A stretch of 64,000 nucleotides of DNA from Antedon mediterranea (GCF_964355755.1 NC_092678.1:25276365-25340364); one strand, 5' to 3'. Positions 35,230 to 46,977 are shown, counted from the first letter of the stretch. The notes: generated by a model from the sequence alone, not told the origin. Translations and numbers: made by a program.

Positions 35230-35820
35230 TCAGCCAGTAGCACATACACCCTTCCTCCGTCCGTTCGGTATCGAACAGTGTAAGCCCGATGAGCAGGGGC
35301 ATCTTGTAAATAGTTGGTCTGGTTGTATAGGGTTCGGCCTATTGACGCAAGTGTGCCCAACACCAGGCCGCCTTCGACATACTTGACGACCAAAATGCAT
35401 AGCACAACAGTGGCTGCTGGGACAGCCCGAGTTTGAATCACACATTGTTCCCATTGGCTACAAAAAGAAAATCAATCATTTAGAATACATAAATGAAGTA
35501 ATATACAAACGAATTTGAATGCATTTTTAGTCACAACATTTCGAATTATTTCGATGGCTCGAAAATAAAATAAATCGGCTGCAAATTAGGTACTGATGAT
35601 ACCGTACTATGTTTAAATTGTTCAATTAAACAGTAAAGAAGGCTTGATTTAAAGATATAAAATATAAACATGTGATAAAACTTACAACTTTAGGAAACCT
35701 CTTTTCTCTGTGATGCTCTTCTGTTTCTTCAATATCAATCACAGGACTGCCATTACACATGCAGGCCATACAGACAAACAGACAGAATAATACTGAAGTA
35801 TGTATCATAATAACTTCCAT
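35230..35820 (-). CDS. Prokineticin/astakine-like secreted cysteine-rich peptide, paralogue 2
   Basis: Two exons: 35820-35686 (45 codons) and 35457-35230 (75 aa + TGA); 120 aa. ATG 35820 is the first in-frame ATG; an upstream TTG in the same frame is not needed. Exon 1: hydrophobic signal sequence (IHTSVLFCLFVCMACMCNG), acidic propeptide (DIEETEEHH), then REKR-FPKV. Exon 2 starts PMGTMC and has ten cysteines: CDSNSGC, SHCCAM, QVC, HTC, RCPCSS, LHC, GVC, the prokineticin/astakine pattern. Exon 1 has the same codon number as in the paralogue at 23275-25691, the intron is phase 0 at the same place, and the KRFP cleavage site is shared, so the two are tandem duplicates. The intron is only 228 bp. 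No AVITGA start. A TATAAAG with an ATTGG box lies about 150 bp upstream on the same strand (35972-35990). Confidence 0.86.
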
Positions 35821-35971
35821 AATAAACCGTAGATAAAGATCCTTAAAACAATTCAAAGATATAGTTAAACAATATTGAGTTTTTTCGAATTCGAGCAGCT
35901 TGTCTTACTAAGCCTTGTTGCGTTGTTAAGTAAGTTGTCAGAATTTATGAATTTAAAATATGTTGATATGT

Positions 35972-35990
35972 CTTTATACTATCCAATCGG
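35972..35990 (-). promoter_or_regulatory. Possible TATA box and CCAAT box of peptide gene 2
   Basis: On the minus strand CCGATTGGATAG is followed by TATAAAG. A start site about 30 bases further would give a 5' UTR of roughly 120 bp. This is motif matching only. Confidence 0.35.
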
Positions 35991-38900
35991 AAGTATAGAA
36001 ATTCCTCAAACCGCCGTATAATAGGTGCAATGCTATTGGCCAATGTAAACACGCCTACTTTTTAGAATAGCTTGGATCGCGCGACGCCCACTGTCTATTG
36101 TGACTTCCCATACCGATGCGTTACATCCGGGCTAGCTTGTTGCTAGGATGTTTTTATAGCCTTGTACAGTTTTAAAAATACTGTAGTGGTTTCATGTATA
36201 ATGAACTTTGAATGAATTATACATAAATGGCCATTATTATCATTTTATAAATTAAATATTTGTTTCAATTTGTGCACTATGCTGGAATTAAGATTATGAT
36301 TTACATTAACTAAATGCTAAAAATATGTTTCCATACTATAGCCAAATTCATTCTTTATTTCGGATATCATAATCCATATCAAATACTCAATTGTACTAAT
36401 AAAATAAAGAACCGATAGGAAAATATTTTTTGAATGAAGGACGGTAAAAAATAACAAAATAGCATTACACTAAATGTATTTTATTTCATACACAAAAAGC
36501 CGTCAGTTCTAGGGGTTACGTCACCAACAGGGCACCATTTTTAGGACGTAAGCGCAACGCAAGTGAGTTGACCAATCACAAGTGACAGTTCGAATAATCC
36601 ATCGCTTGTGATTGGTTAAATTACTTGCAAGTTGCGCAAAATGTATATAGAGAAATGTTCTAACCTAGCCTTATTGCGCATCGCCAACGAATTCTAACTT
36701 TCTCTACAACCCAATAGATAGATACCCTACTACTACGTCAAAATCGAAATATTTTTTACTGTTATTGGCCTAACATAAATTTAAATATTTTCAGTCATTG
36801 TTTAAAAACATGTGAGCTTTATGGAACGTGATGAATGGCAGACTTTCGGTGGTAAACTGTTTCACACTGTTTCGAAGAAATATCAAGAAGAAGAAACACA
36901 TTTACGCGTATACTATCAACGTTTGAACGCGCGCGCGCGTTAAAGTTTATTCTCTTTCTTGATGACACTGCCTGACGATACTGTAATTGAAATCTATTTG
37001 TAGAATGTAATTAGTGATAGTAATTACAATACACACACATTCCAGCCCAAGTGCTGTATTCACTCGTGCACGTCAGCCATCAAATTGATTTTTTTTTTTT
37101 GATTTATTAGGGAAAAAACTGTCTAAATTCAGTTCAACAATTTTACAATGCGATGGTACTCGCGTTCAAAAACTTATAAAATATAATTTTGTGTATACGC
37201 ATGCTCTTACCCATTTATGCTCATAGGTGACGAAAGGCAAAGTATTATCATGGACAGATGGAATGATATTATTGCATAACATTTAGAAATACGTTTTAAA
37301 TAAATGATACAATAATTCTAAATCGATTTCGAGGAAAGACAAACATTTATCTGAAAAATGATACTGAATAGCATTACATTGGTGGCTTGTATATTGGTCT
37401 CACCTGGTTACCACTTAAGCATACGGTTTTATCAATCAAACAGATATTTACTGATAGCTTTACGTTACACGCCTAGGGCGATGAGTTAGGCCTGCTAAGT
37501 CTCACCTGAGGAACTAGGCCTATAAGTCGTTAAAGAAATACACCTGGTGTGAACAGGTAGCTAAGTCTAGACATAATATGTACATAATTATGAGCTGAAA
37601 TATTCCCATCGTTAAAGATGATTCACACGGCTTTTAGACCAATTGATTGATCAATTAATTACGTTTTGTCTTTAAAATAGCAAACGATGTCATTCTAATT
37701 AAAATCCATTCAAAATCTATGTTAGGGTTGTTGACAGTAATCAATAATAAACGGAATGTTCTTTATTAATAAAACGTCATTTTGTGTCCGCCCGTTTAAC
37801 AAGATTCAAATAAATGTAGCGATGGGTCTGGGTATAGTGTGTGCATGCCTGCCTGGTGCAGCAGTAAATGGACTGAAATAGTGCATATTATCATTTAATT
37901 TTTAAAAGGTTCTTTTGTCCAAAGACTTAATAGAATTAACGGTATATGTGACTTCGAATTGATATCTACTGTACCCCATGGACCAAACGCGTTATATGTG
38001 TCCATTTTGCGTTACATATTTTAGACCTAAACACACATTTGTAGGCCTACTAGTACTACTACTGGCCTTACATTTTTTTTTCAATTGACAACGGTGTCGC
38101 GCAATTGACAACGGTGTCGCGCAATTATTACACAATTTTTTCATTTTTAATTGATTTCTCAAATGCGTTGAAATAATCACAGAAGTTGAATTTATTAACA
38201 AACGTGCGTTGTTCATAATAACGTGGAGGGAATTTGTCGAAAATGAGCTAGAACTCATAAACTACGATGGAGAAAAGAAAAGAGCAGTCTTTTCAAACAC
38301 TGGAATCATTATGTAAATTTGATAAATTATCAATTGCATTCCTTCTGAATATGTTTTTACAAAACAAGCTAAATATACCTGCATTAACTATCGAAACTCT
38401 ACAAGGACGGGTTAACTGATATGAAGATAAGGAGCTAGCTACAAAATATGTGTTTACTTTGAAGAGGTCATGTATTTGTTATGGACATAAATTATAATAT
38501 TACTATTTATATACTGTTAATTGGGGTATTTTTACGGTGCTATTTTTGGTATGGTTTCCGTAAATCAACCTATGTTTATTTTTAATTTTATTAACATTTT
38601 TATAGGTTAATACTTGAAAATCAAACAATTACAACTCGAATGCTATTTGTTTAGCGATGTAAACAAAGCGTTTTATGTAATGTATTTTAGATAAAATAAA
38701 GCAAAATCTGTCCCTACAAAAAGAAAAGTAGTTTATTCTGCTTTATTAGAAAGTGAAATAATAATAATAACCTTATTGATTGTGAAGAATACGAAAACAA
38801 TTGTATTTCACAAGTTAGGTGAAAATTCCAGACAAGATAAGCCCGACGTTGTGGTATGTGATAATATGAATTTAAATTAGATATTAGCCTCAATTAGCCT

Positions 38901-39480
38901 ATCTTGAAATCTTTCCTGCACTGCACATTCCAACAATCTTTAGCTTTTAATTGTGTGGTTTGGGGACACTTTGGCCTTCATTGTTACTCGTCTAGATTCT
39001 TGTTTGCGTTTCAACCTAAATTAAAGGTAATCTAAAGGTAATCAGGTGTCGCATTGGAAACTTAAAACGTTTGAAAGTTAGCCACAAGTATGCGAGTAGC
39101 GTACTTTGTGTCCTCAGGGGGCAAGGGGTTAATATAAATGACATTCTGTGGAGGGTTAATATAAATGACATTCTGTGGATGGAGGGTTAATGTGACAAGG
39201 TTGTCATTCAGTACGTGTCTTTTAACATTAATGATTTTAATGTTGTCATTCTAAAGTTTTCAATATTCGGCATCAAAAAAAAAATTATCTATAAAAAAAA
39301 CAGGAATCGCAGCAATAGCCTGTAAAGAATTTTGTATACATGAATAAAATTTGGAATTGTTTCAACAAATATTCCAAAAGTATATTATACATCGTATTTA
39401 GTGGGGCGGATCCAGGATTTTGGAGGGACCAAAGGACCTACTGTACATTGATATTCATTAATTAATATTTAGTGGAACAT
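35991..39480. other. Intergenic, AT-rich
   Basis: It holds a family B MITE (36541-36640), a CG run GAACGCGCGCGCGCGTT near 36925, two copies of CAATTGACAACGGTGTCGCG near 38083-38122 and a short duplication of GGGTTAATATAAATGACATT near 39127-39180. No gene was recognised. Confidence 0.55.
36541..36640. mobile_element. MITE family B core
   Basis: GACGTAAGCGCAACGCAAGT, TTGACCAATCACAAGTGACA, then ATCGCTTGTGATTGGTTAAA form the inner foldback; the outer GGTTCCCAC ends are absent. Confidence 0.8.
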
Positions 39481-39865
39481 ATCCACATAGTTATGTATTA
39501 GGATAGATGATAGATGAACATGCATCAACATGCCGGTATAGTTGATGCGCACATCGAACCCCCGCGTATAAAATGGATATATGATAGGTGAACATGCATC
39601 AACATGCCGGTATAGTTGATGCGCACATCGAACCCCCGCGTATAAAATGGATAGATGATAGGTGAACATGCATCAACATGCCGGTATAGTTGATGCGCAC
39701 ATCGAACCCCCGCGTATAAAATGGATAGATGATAGGTGAACATGCATCAACATGCCGGTATAGTTGATGCGCACATCGAACCCCCGCGTATAAAATGGAT
39801 AGATGATAGGTGAACATACATCAACATGCCGGTATAGTTGATGCGCAGAATGAACCCCCGCATTG
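39481..39865. repeat. 74-bp minisatellite, about 5 copies
   Basis: Units contain AACATGCATCAACATGCCGG, TATAGTTGATGCGCACATCG and AACCCCCGCGTATAAAATGG. Middle copies are virtually identical; the last is diverged. The apparent proteins in this stretch are repeat artefacts. Confidence 0.95.
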
Positions 39866-40099
39866 GTATGTTTTACAGTGCAGGAAGAAATTCCAATAAA
39901 ATTATGAAACATTAAAAGTTTTGAATACAGTCCAAAACAAATATTTAAGTTATTAATATGAAGTTTATGAGTATTGCCACAATGTATTCTAAATGTCGAC
40001 GCCAGGATAAATAGTTAGACTAAATAAAAAGGGGGAAGTCGGACAACGTACGATACAATGTGTCAAGTACCACTACCGGAGGTACTCGTTCCAAATCGA

Positions 40100-40358
40100 T
40101 AAAGATCAATCTACACTATCAAACTTTATGTAACAAAACATGTGATGTGTCCATATATGGACATGGTGATGGCATATCATTATCATTTGGGCACATCATT
40201 TTGTCAAACTAGTTTGATAGTGTTTGATAGTGTAGACAGAGCTTTATATATCAATGCGCATTAAACTAGTTTGATAGTGTAGACAGAGCTTTATATATCA
40301 ATGCGCATTAAACTAGTTTGATAGTGTATAGACAGAGCTTTATATATCAATGCGCATT
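40100..40358. mobile_element. MITE family A copy with amplified right end
   Basis: The element runs from CAATCTACACTATCAAAC to GTTTGATAGTGTAGACAGAG. The terminal segment plus flank, about 47 bp (AAACTAGTTTGATAGTGTAG ... ATATATCAATGCGCATT), is then repeated in tandem about three times. Confidence 0.85.
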
Positions 40359-40970
40359 AACGGTATTGCATTGTATTAATAATAACATTGTTTATTTTAA
40401 TTATGTATACCAAATTTACAAAATACAATTTTAAAAGAACAAGTGGCCCGACCGACAAACCGACAGATAAATACATTACTGTAGATATCATTATAAAATG
40501 TTGAAAATCACACATAAGTTAGCCTCACTTTCTTAAGGTCTGCCAAGTAAGACCAAGTAGTGAGTTCAGTTCTTTGCATTATTCCCATACACTTAACTTA
40601 TTTTGGGATTACTGTTACATAATTGATATCGGTAACAATTAATTAATAGGTCTTATAACAGTGTTCAAATCCACGTAACATTAATAATATGTTTTTATAT
40701 TGTTACGTATTCATGTTATTAGTTGAGCTGTTAATCTAATCGTCTGCTGCCCAGGGACTCGACAAGTTTAAGTCATGTCTTTGCTTCTGACGTAACTAGA
40801 CTGATTTAGTATATCATATTAATACTAGTACTTAAGGTTGGATGATTGTATTATATTACAATCATGAGTGAATGAGTACTTTCAACAGTTATTATAACAC
40901 CCCAGGGTGAAATTAGTGTTGGCCCGAGGCCCAATCAAACTTATTAAACCCATGTAGACTTCTTAAGGCC
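40359..40970. other. Intergenic, no recognisable element
   Basis: Unique AT-rich sequence. No gene, repeat or motif was recognised. Confidence 0.5.
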
Positions 40971-40971
40971 T

Positions 40972-41280
40972 GTTTACACAGACGACAAGCGGTAACGGTA
41001 AAGCTTGGTTCCCACTAGAGACGCAACGCAAGAACGTAGACGAGCGAGTTGACCAATGACAGTTTTGAATAATTCATCACTTGTGATTGGCCAAATCACT
41101 TAAGTTGCGTTCCGTGTGTTGCGTTTCTAGTGAGAACTAAGCTTAAGTTAAAAACTGCGTAGCTTGTCCCACGTAGAATCTGTAGGCTATCAAGCCTGAC
41201 TCCGCGTTGTGTGTAAATTGTCAAGGAATAACATAGATTTGTATGGCCGTTACCGCTCGTCTGTGTGAATTGGCCTTAAG
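40972..41280. mobile_element. piggyBac-like MITE (TTAA-flanked) carrying a nested MITE B
   Basis: Left TTAAGGCCTGTTTACACAGA and CGACAAGCGGTAACGG mirror right CCGTTACCGCTCGTCTGTGT and GAATTGGCCTTAA. TTAA at both outer edges matches the piggyBac target duplication. A family B element sits inside (41000-41145). No transposase is present. Confidence 0.75.
41000..41145. mobile_element. MITE family B copy, nested
   Basis: AAAGCTTGGTTCCCACTAGA and TCTAGTGAGAACTAAGCTT are the ends. The arms include GACGCAACGCAAGAACG and GTGATTGGCCAAATCACTTA. Confidence 0.88.
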
Positions 41281-42640
41281 CAGAGAAGATGTGTCCCTCT
41301 CTGTTTTTAGTTAGGTCTCACTGTCAACAGTATACTTTTATTGTATTCAGCTGTATTATATAGGTATATGCCTAGGTCTTATGTAGGTATGAGGCCTGCG
41401 ACATTTTAAACATTTTGTGGTATTTCATATTTTACCAGAGTACCTGTGAACCACGTAATTCCAATAGTAGGTTAAATGTTGAATGCGTAGGAATATGTTA
41501 TGTCATAAATGACTGTTAACATTATTACATCGCGATCATTATTATAGTCGTACAAAGGTTTTTTTACTCGGCTCCGCCTCATTAAAAATAGGGCAGTCAA
41601 TGTATTCTATGTTAGTAGTATAGTACTCTCTTTGGTTTACACTACTGTAGGCCTATGTCCAACGGGTTTCGATAATATTCAAGTGGTTTGGAGGTTTGGT
41701 GCCATGCGTCAATGTATAAAGGAATGAGTTCAAATACCAATCCAATCATTATCAGTCTTTTGTGTATGTTTCAACATTTATTATATCATAAGACCTTGAT
41801 GAATACATTAGGTAAATAATTATTACTGATATTTAGACAATAATATTTTTGCGACAGTGAAGGTTGTGGTTCGCTATCTAGCACGTATATCTATACTTGT
41901 TTTCGATACACTGTCTAGTAGTATTCGACGTAGTATTGTGTTCTACAACGGGTATTGCGTAAATGTTGTGGACACCGTCCGCAAAGGAAATGGGCGAATT
42001 TCCTAGAAAACAGCATTGTTGTTTTAGACAAAACAACAAAAACGAATAGGAGTTGTGCGATGTTCTTAAAGGAGGGAAAATGGTACCAAAACGGTACTGT
42101 TTTCCCGCCTTTTAACGTAAACTGATATATTTAAATACCGATATTTTTTTAAATATAAAACGTTACTTATTTTACTTACTAAGTTATTTTGATTAAAACA
42201 GTGTAGGAATTAAGCTGTGCCTACACTATCAAACTAGTTTGAAAACAAATGTGTGATGTGCCCAAATATGTTTCATCAGCCTCTTTTCCCCTTCCTCATA
42301 TCATCCTGAAAGTATAGTGGTGTATTGGCTATAAAAGTGTAAGCTTTGTTTATTATTAGAAATATTTAAAAAGGAAGTTATAAATGGTTATAATTAGCCG
42401 CACGCGATTGAATACAGAGGTTAAATGATTGACCTCCTCTAGTACAAAATGACAATGGTCACAATGTGAACACACGTTGGTGGTCGTTTACCTGTGTTCA
42501 TTGATAGTCTGTTAGTGGTTAAAGTAACCCACTTTAATTGTATGTTTAAAAGCAATTACATATTTATGGTAAATCGTTTGAATAATATGTGGAAGAACCC
42601 GGAAACACCCACTAGAAACATTTACTGTAACTAATTTTAC
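41281..42640. other. Intergenic, no recognised gene
   Basis: Unique AT-rich sequence with one truncated family A MITE at 42211-42280 (TTAAGCTGTGCCTACACTAT then ACTAGTTTGA, GTGTGATGTGCCCAAATATG). Nothing else was recognised. Confidence 0.5.
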
Positions 42641-42649
42641 ATTAAACTT

Positions 42650-42855
42650 CGACTTACTTACTTACTTACCGTACTTACTTTAATACTTATTTACTTACCT
42701 ACTTACATCTTACTTACATTATTTACTTATACTTACTTACTTACTGACATACGTACTTATATACTTACTCAACTTACTTACTTATTTACTTACTTACTTA
42801 CATACGTACTTATATACTTACTTAACTTACTTTACTTAGGCCTACTTACTTATTT
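42650..42855. repeat. ACTT-type microsatellite region
   Basis: Interrupted (ACTT)n / (TTAC)n tetranucleotide repeats run for about 200 bp. Confidence 0.9.
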
Positions 42856-43078
42856 ATCGTAAATGACCAATCCAGGTGTACAATGGATCGTACCATTTCA
42901 ATCAACCGTTTTATCTGCCAACATACACCTAATTTAAATAAAGTGTTATCTTATCACAAATCATCAGACACTTCACACCCAGGGCACGCATTGAACACGG
43001 GCGTTTAAACTCTGATGAAAATGGTACGCGTGCGTTGATGTTTTGTTACCGTTTTTGTTCTTACAAACAAACAAATTA

Positions 43079-43412
43079 TGTTAACGTACCGTATAAGTAG
43101 GTACAAATGTATAACGTGTGTGCTAACGTACCGTATAAGTAGGTACAAATGTTTAACGTGTGTGTTAACGTACCGTATAAGTAGGTACAAATGTTTAACG
43201 TGTGTGTTAACGTACCGTATAAGTAGGTACAAATGTTTAACGTGTGTGTTAACGTACCGTATAAGTAGGTACAAATGTTTAACGTGTGTGTTAACGTACC
43301 GTATAAGTAGATACAAATGTTTAACGTGTGTGTTAACGTACCGTATAAGTAGGTACAAATGTTTAACGTGTGTGTTAACGTACCGTGTAAGTAGGTACAA
43401 ATGTTTAACGTA
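43079..43412. repeat. 42-bp minisatellite, 8 copies
   Basis: Unit TTAACGTACCGTATAAGTAG + GTACAAATGTTTAACGTGTGTG. Because 42 is a multiple of three, both strands show long open frames, but these translate to exact 14-residue repeats and are not credible genes. Confidence 0.96.
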
Positions 43413-44630
43413 TGCCTTTCGGTAGCATGCTATTTCTATTATGTTGTTGGTATGTATACAATCATCAAATATTAGTGATGCTTATCGATAATAAACTCAT
43501 CAACATTTACCCACCCGGCAAAATTAATTTCACTTAAAGCTATAGATAATACCAGATAGAGCCGTTACACTTATCTCAAATACTGTCAGGTTTACGCAAC
43601 CCCCCTTTCCCCCTTCCCTGGGGATTAATAAGTAGTTGATGTATATCAGTTCTCATCATCAGTAATAAGCGGTTTTAACCACCGGTTATTAATTTGTAAA
43701 TGCGGTTATGTGTGAACGCACACGGATACTGAAAGTGAAATGTACATAGGACATGACGTCACTATCCGTCTTTATTCCGAATTAGGAAATCTGTGTCGAG
43801 CTACCCAAAGGGTGCAATCCCTGGACCCAACAAACCTTCACCACATTTACGATATTGGAATTTTCCAGAAATGTTCAGTGCTTATATGGGCATTGGTACT
43901 TGGTTGGTTGTATGTTCTGCTTCTCGGACTATCACATGGGGGGAGGGGGTGTTTGACAGACCATAGAGATATTATAATATCTCTATGGACAGACATATTA
44001 TCATATATAATGTGTGAGGTTTCCATGGATAACAGATTAGAATTACTAAAATATATAACTTCGTTCTTCTTTCAATTATGAGATGATAAAAGTAAACTTT
44101 TGAGACATAGCTATATTCCATTTCCGTCTTTCTGCGAGCAGACGACAGTAAATATGAAAGTACTGATCTGTTTTATAAAATATACACATTGTAAACATTG
44201 GCAGCAGGAAATTTCTAATTTGTGGCTTATATTTGAATATTATCACATGATGTTGTTAATTATAAAATAGAGGAGTAAATTATTTTACTTTTACTCGATA
44301 CTGACTAACATTGTATGTCAAGCACTTATACTTTATCAAAAGCTTAATTCCTACTTTGAGACAAAGTAAAGTACTTGGACCAATCACAATTGTTAATCCA
44401 AACTGTCGATTGTAATTGGTCCTTGCGTTGCGCGTATGGCATTTAGTTGCGCGTAGGCCATTGCGTTGCGCGTTTGCCCTTACGTTGCAACTAATGTTTT
44501 AATAAATAACCATATTTTTTTTATTAATTTTAATCAAACACCAATGACGTAGGTTTTCCTCTGCCGGGCTACATAATATATATTAATATCGTTTTTTTAA
44601 TATGTTGCTAATATTATTAAATAAACAAAC
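43413..44630. other. Intergenic, no recognised gene
   Basis: A 113-codon open frame at 43740-44081 has no recognisable domain. CCATAGAGATAT/ATATCTCTATGG forms a perfect short palindrome at 43961-43988. A MITE B remnant lies at 44352-44485. Confidence 0.5.
44352..44485. mobile_element. MITE family B remnant
   Basis: GGACCAATCACAATTGTTAA, CGATTGTAATTGGTCCTTGC and GCGTTGCGCGTATGGC keep the core foldback and the GCGTTGCG segments in diverged form. Confidence 0.65.
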
Positions 44631-44634
44631 AAGT

Positions 44635-44735
44635 GTGTGCACTACTGGTGCTAGATTCCTTTTACGTATGTTGTGATTTGGCCAAAGTGTTTCTATACAC
44701 GGACACAAAAGTAAATTAATAAAATATATTGTTAA
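44635..44735. repeat. Left arm of a 2.3-kb-spaced inverted repeat
   Basis: CTACTGGTGCTAGATTCCTT, TTACGTATGTTGTG, AAAGTGTTTCTA and CGGACACAAAAGTAAATTAA match, in reverse complement, 46860-46965. Confidence 0.8.
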
Positions 44736-44947
44736 TTATTATTATAAATCAACTTTCAACAAGTTTATTGACGTAAATCTGTAGATAATTGACTTGTTGG
44801 AGTTGTAGTGCAAACTTATTGAATTAACGGTGTTGTTTGGCGTCCCGTAGGTTGAACGGTGTTGTTTGGCATCCCGTAGGTTGAACAACCTCTTATCTTT
44901 TTATTATATTCTTTTTTAAATAAATACATTTCTCTTTGAATGTTCAC

Positions 44948-45296
44948 GCTTTCTACAACAAGGCATCCAGGTTGATCATGCGTTGACTGGTTGTGCACGC
45001 TTTCTACAACAAGGCATCCAGGTTGATCATGCGTTGACTGGTTGTGCACGCTTTCTACAACAAGGCATCCAGGTTGATCATGCGTTGACTGGTTGTGCAC
45101 GCTTTCTACAACAAGGCATCCAGGTTGATCATGCGTTGACTGGTTGTGCACGCTTTCTACAACAAGGCATCCAGGTTGATCATGCGTTGAATGGTTGTGC
45201 ACGCTTTCTACAACAAGGCATCCAGGTTGATCATGCGTTGACTGGTTGTGCACGCTTTCTACAACAAGGCATCCAGGTTGATCATGCGTTGACTGG
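44948..45296. repeat. 51-bp minisatellite, about 7 copies
   Basis: Unit GCACGCTTTCTACAACAAGG + CATCCAGGTTGATCATGCGT + TGACTGGTTGT. Copies are almost identical. 51 is a multiple of three, so frames stay open on both strands as artefacts. Confidence 0.96.
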
Positions 45297-45711
45297 TTTT
45301 TTAAGGTCGATCATTATTTACCTGTCAGTTAGAGAGAGCCGCAAGTTTTTGTTTTTTTTTTTCACTTTTTTTGTCGGTCCCTTATAAAATGTGTTTTTCC
45401 TTATCGTATCTAAATCATGAATCTAAGTTCTTACTTAGATTTATCAGCCTTAAATAGGCTAATCTAAGCCTTTTGATTAATACCTCAGCCATACGAAACA
45501 ATTCCCACTTGTAAAGGTGCATTTATTACAGTTTACCAGTCTACCACCGGAAGATATAGATAAGTTAATGTCTTCATTTCGGAAACAAACCAAGGTTGAA
45601 GAAATACGATGATATGTTTTTAAGATCCAACTGCTTAACAAAAAAAACAACAAGAGATATATCATCAAGAGTTATGTACTAACATCCATCTCAATGCCCA
45701 CTGTATTTAAA

Positions 45712-45822
45712 GCCCATATATGGACAAGATGATGTCATATGACTATTTGGGCATATCACTACCATATTTGGACACATCACACTTTTTTGTCAAACTAGTT
45801 TGATGATGTAGACGGAACTTAA
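45712..45822. mobile_element. MITE family A copy, left-truncated
   Basis: CCCATATATGGACAAGATGA, GGGCATATCACTACCATATT, GTCAAACTAGTTTGATGATG and TAGACGGAACTT. Confidence 0.82.
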
Positions 45823-45837
45823 GTTAGGCATTGGAGA

Positions 45838-46110
45838 GGGAGGGTGGACGTTGAACTATTGATGGAGGAATCGTGGGTTCGAATCCAACTCTCACTCTCC
45901 AACTTAGGCAAGACACTTTACTTACGTTAGCCTCGCTCAACCCAGGTGTATAAATGGTTACCTGGTAGAGGTCAATACACAATGCGCTGATTACCGACTG
46001 CATGTATGTATGACTGGGAGTATGTTTCCATCAATTCCATGTTTTATCCAAAAAAATTAAAATATAAGCGTGAAGCGCTTAGAGGCGTTAAGCGCTATAT
46101 AAGATCAAAC
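45838..46110 (+). mobile_element. SINE with tRNA-like head and L2-type tail
   Basis: The head contains a B box (GTGGGTTCGAATCCAACT). The body has CAGGTGTATAAATGGTTACC and the tail GCGTTAAGCGCTATATAAGA, the 3' end shared with L2-like LINEs. A degenerate A-box region lies near 45838-45865. Confidence 0.75.
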
Positions 46111-46859
46111 GTGTTAATTTTAGTATTATATAATATTTTTTCCAATATGTGAACATTTAATTCTAAATTTCCAAGAAAATTGTTGAACTACGGGACAATT
46201 TGAAAGTGGTTCCTAATGATTTTACCAAGTGTGTGGTATTGCTTTGTATAGAGTTTCCTCAAAAGGGAAAACTGAGAGGGAATCATGGGAGAAAAATAAT
46301 TTTCCAGACATAAAAATGTAGGACCATCTTTAGTTAAATTCGGGTTGATCGTGTCACCTTGGTGGGGTAAAAAATTAACTAGAGCTTGACGCAACAAGGA
46401 TGTAAGCGCGACGCAATATACTTGACCAATCAAAAGGGGAAAAACATCTAAATTGTAGCTTGTGATTGGTCAGCTTACGTACGCCCTGGGAACCTAACAG
46501 AAGATGTAATATTCTAAAAATAGTCAATGTTTTACATTTGTTAATAATATTTTGTTTGTTTTTTGGTGACGTAATTTGAAATAAACATGTCAATAACAAG
46601 TATCGAAAACATCGCAATTTATCCAGGAACTTGAAGTTAATCAAATATTATGATATTGATAAAAATACTACAGAATCATATAACTATTGTTGGAATTACC
46701 AGTTATCATATTTTAGGCCCTCTTACGCACGGCGCCGTTGATATTATAACCACGATAGGAGGCGGATCCAGGACATTATATACCTGGTATTGTTGGCCAA
46801 TTCATGGCAGGTGGCATGTAAGGGATGGAGGCGGAGAGGAGGGGACGTTTGTTTATTTA
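46111..46859. other. Intergenic, no recognised gene
   Basis: Contains a family B core at 46383-46490 (AAGCGCGACGCAATATACTT, GACCAATCAAAAGG, TGTGATTGGTCAGCTTACGT). Open frames on the minus strand show no family motif. Confidence 0.5.
46383..46490. mobile_element. MITE family B core
   Basis: GACGCAACAAGGATGTAAGC, TTGACCAATCAAAAGG and TTGTGATTGGTCAGCTTACG form the inner foldback; the outer ends are missing. Confidence 0.7.
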
Positions 46860-46965
46860 ACGGATTTAATAAATATATTGTATTAATTAACTTTTGCGTC
46901 CGCGTTTAGAAACACTTTCGCCACAACATACGTAAAAGGAATCTAGCACCAGTAGTAGGTGCGTT
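46860..46965. repeat. Right arm of the inverted repeat, mate of 44635-44735
   Basis: Read in reverse it gives CTACTGGTGCTAGATTCCTT, TTACGTATGTTGTG, AAAGTGTTTCTAAACGCGGA and CGCAAAAGTTAATTAATA. The arms may bound a 2.3-kb element or be two opposed copies of a short repeat. Confidence 0.8.
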
Positions 46966-46977
46966 CTCTTCTTGACG

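Noticed and set aside
39469-39912. Four overlapping minus-strand frames with near-identical sequence
   Set aside because: They are shifted readings of a 74-bp minisatellite, spaced exactly one unit apart.
43005-43425. Open frames of 131 and 115 codons on opposite strands
   Set aside because: Both are translations of a 42-bp tandem repeat (exact 14-residue units on both strands), with no start context, domain or splice logic.
43740-44081. 113-codon frame with a hydrophobic middle segment
   Set aside because: No recognisable domain, no splice partners, and it contains a DNA palindrome; AT-rich intergenic sequence gives frames of this length by chance.
44816-45387. Open frames of 145 and 134 codons on opposite strands
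   Set aside because: Artefacts of a 51-bp tandem repeat; the protein is exact 17-residue repeats on both strands.
46188-46644. Two overlapping minus-strand frames possibly of retrotransposon origin
   Set aside because: Neither shows reverse-transcriptase or WNSLP-type motifs, and a MITE B core overlaps the frames.
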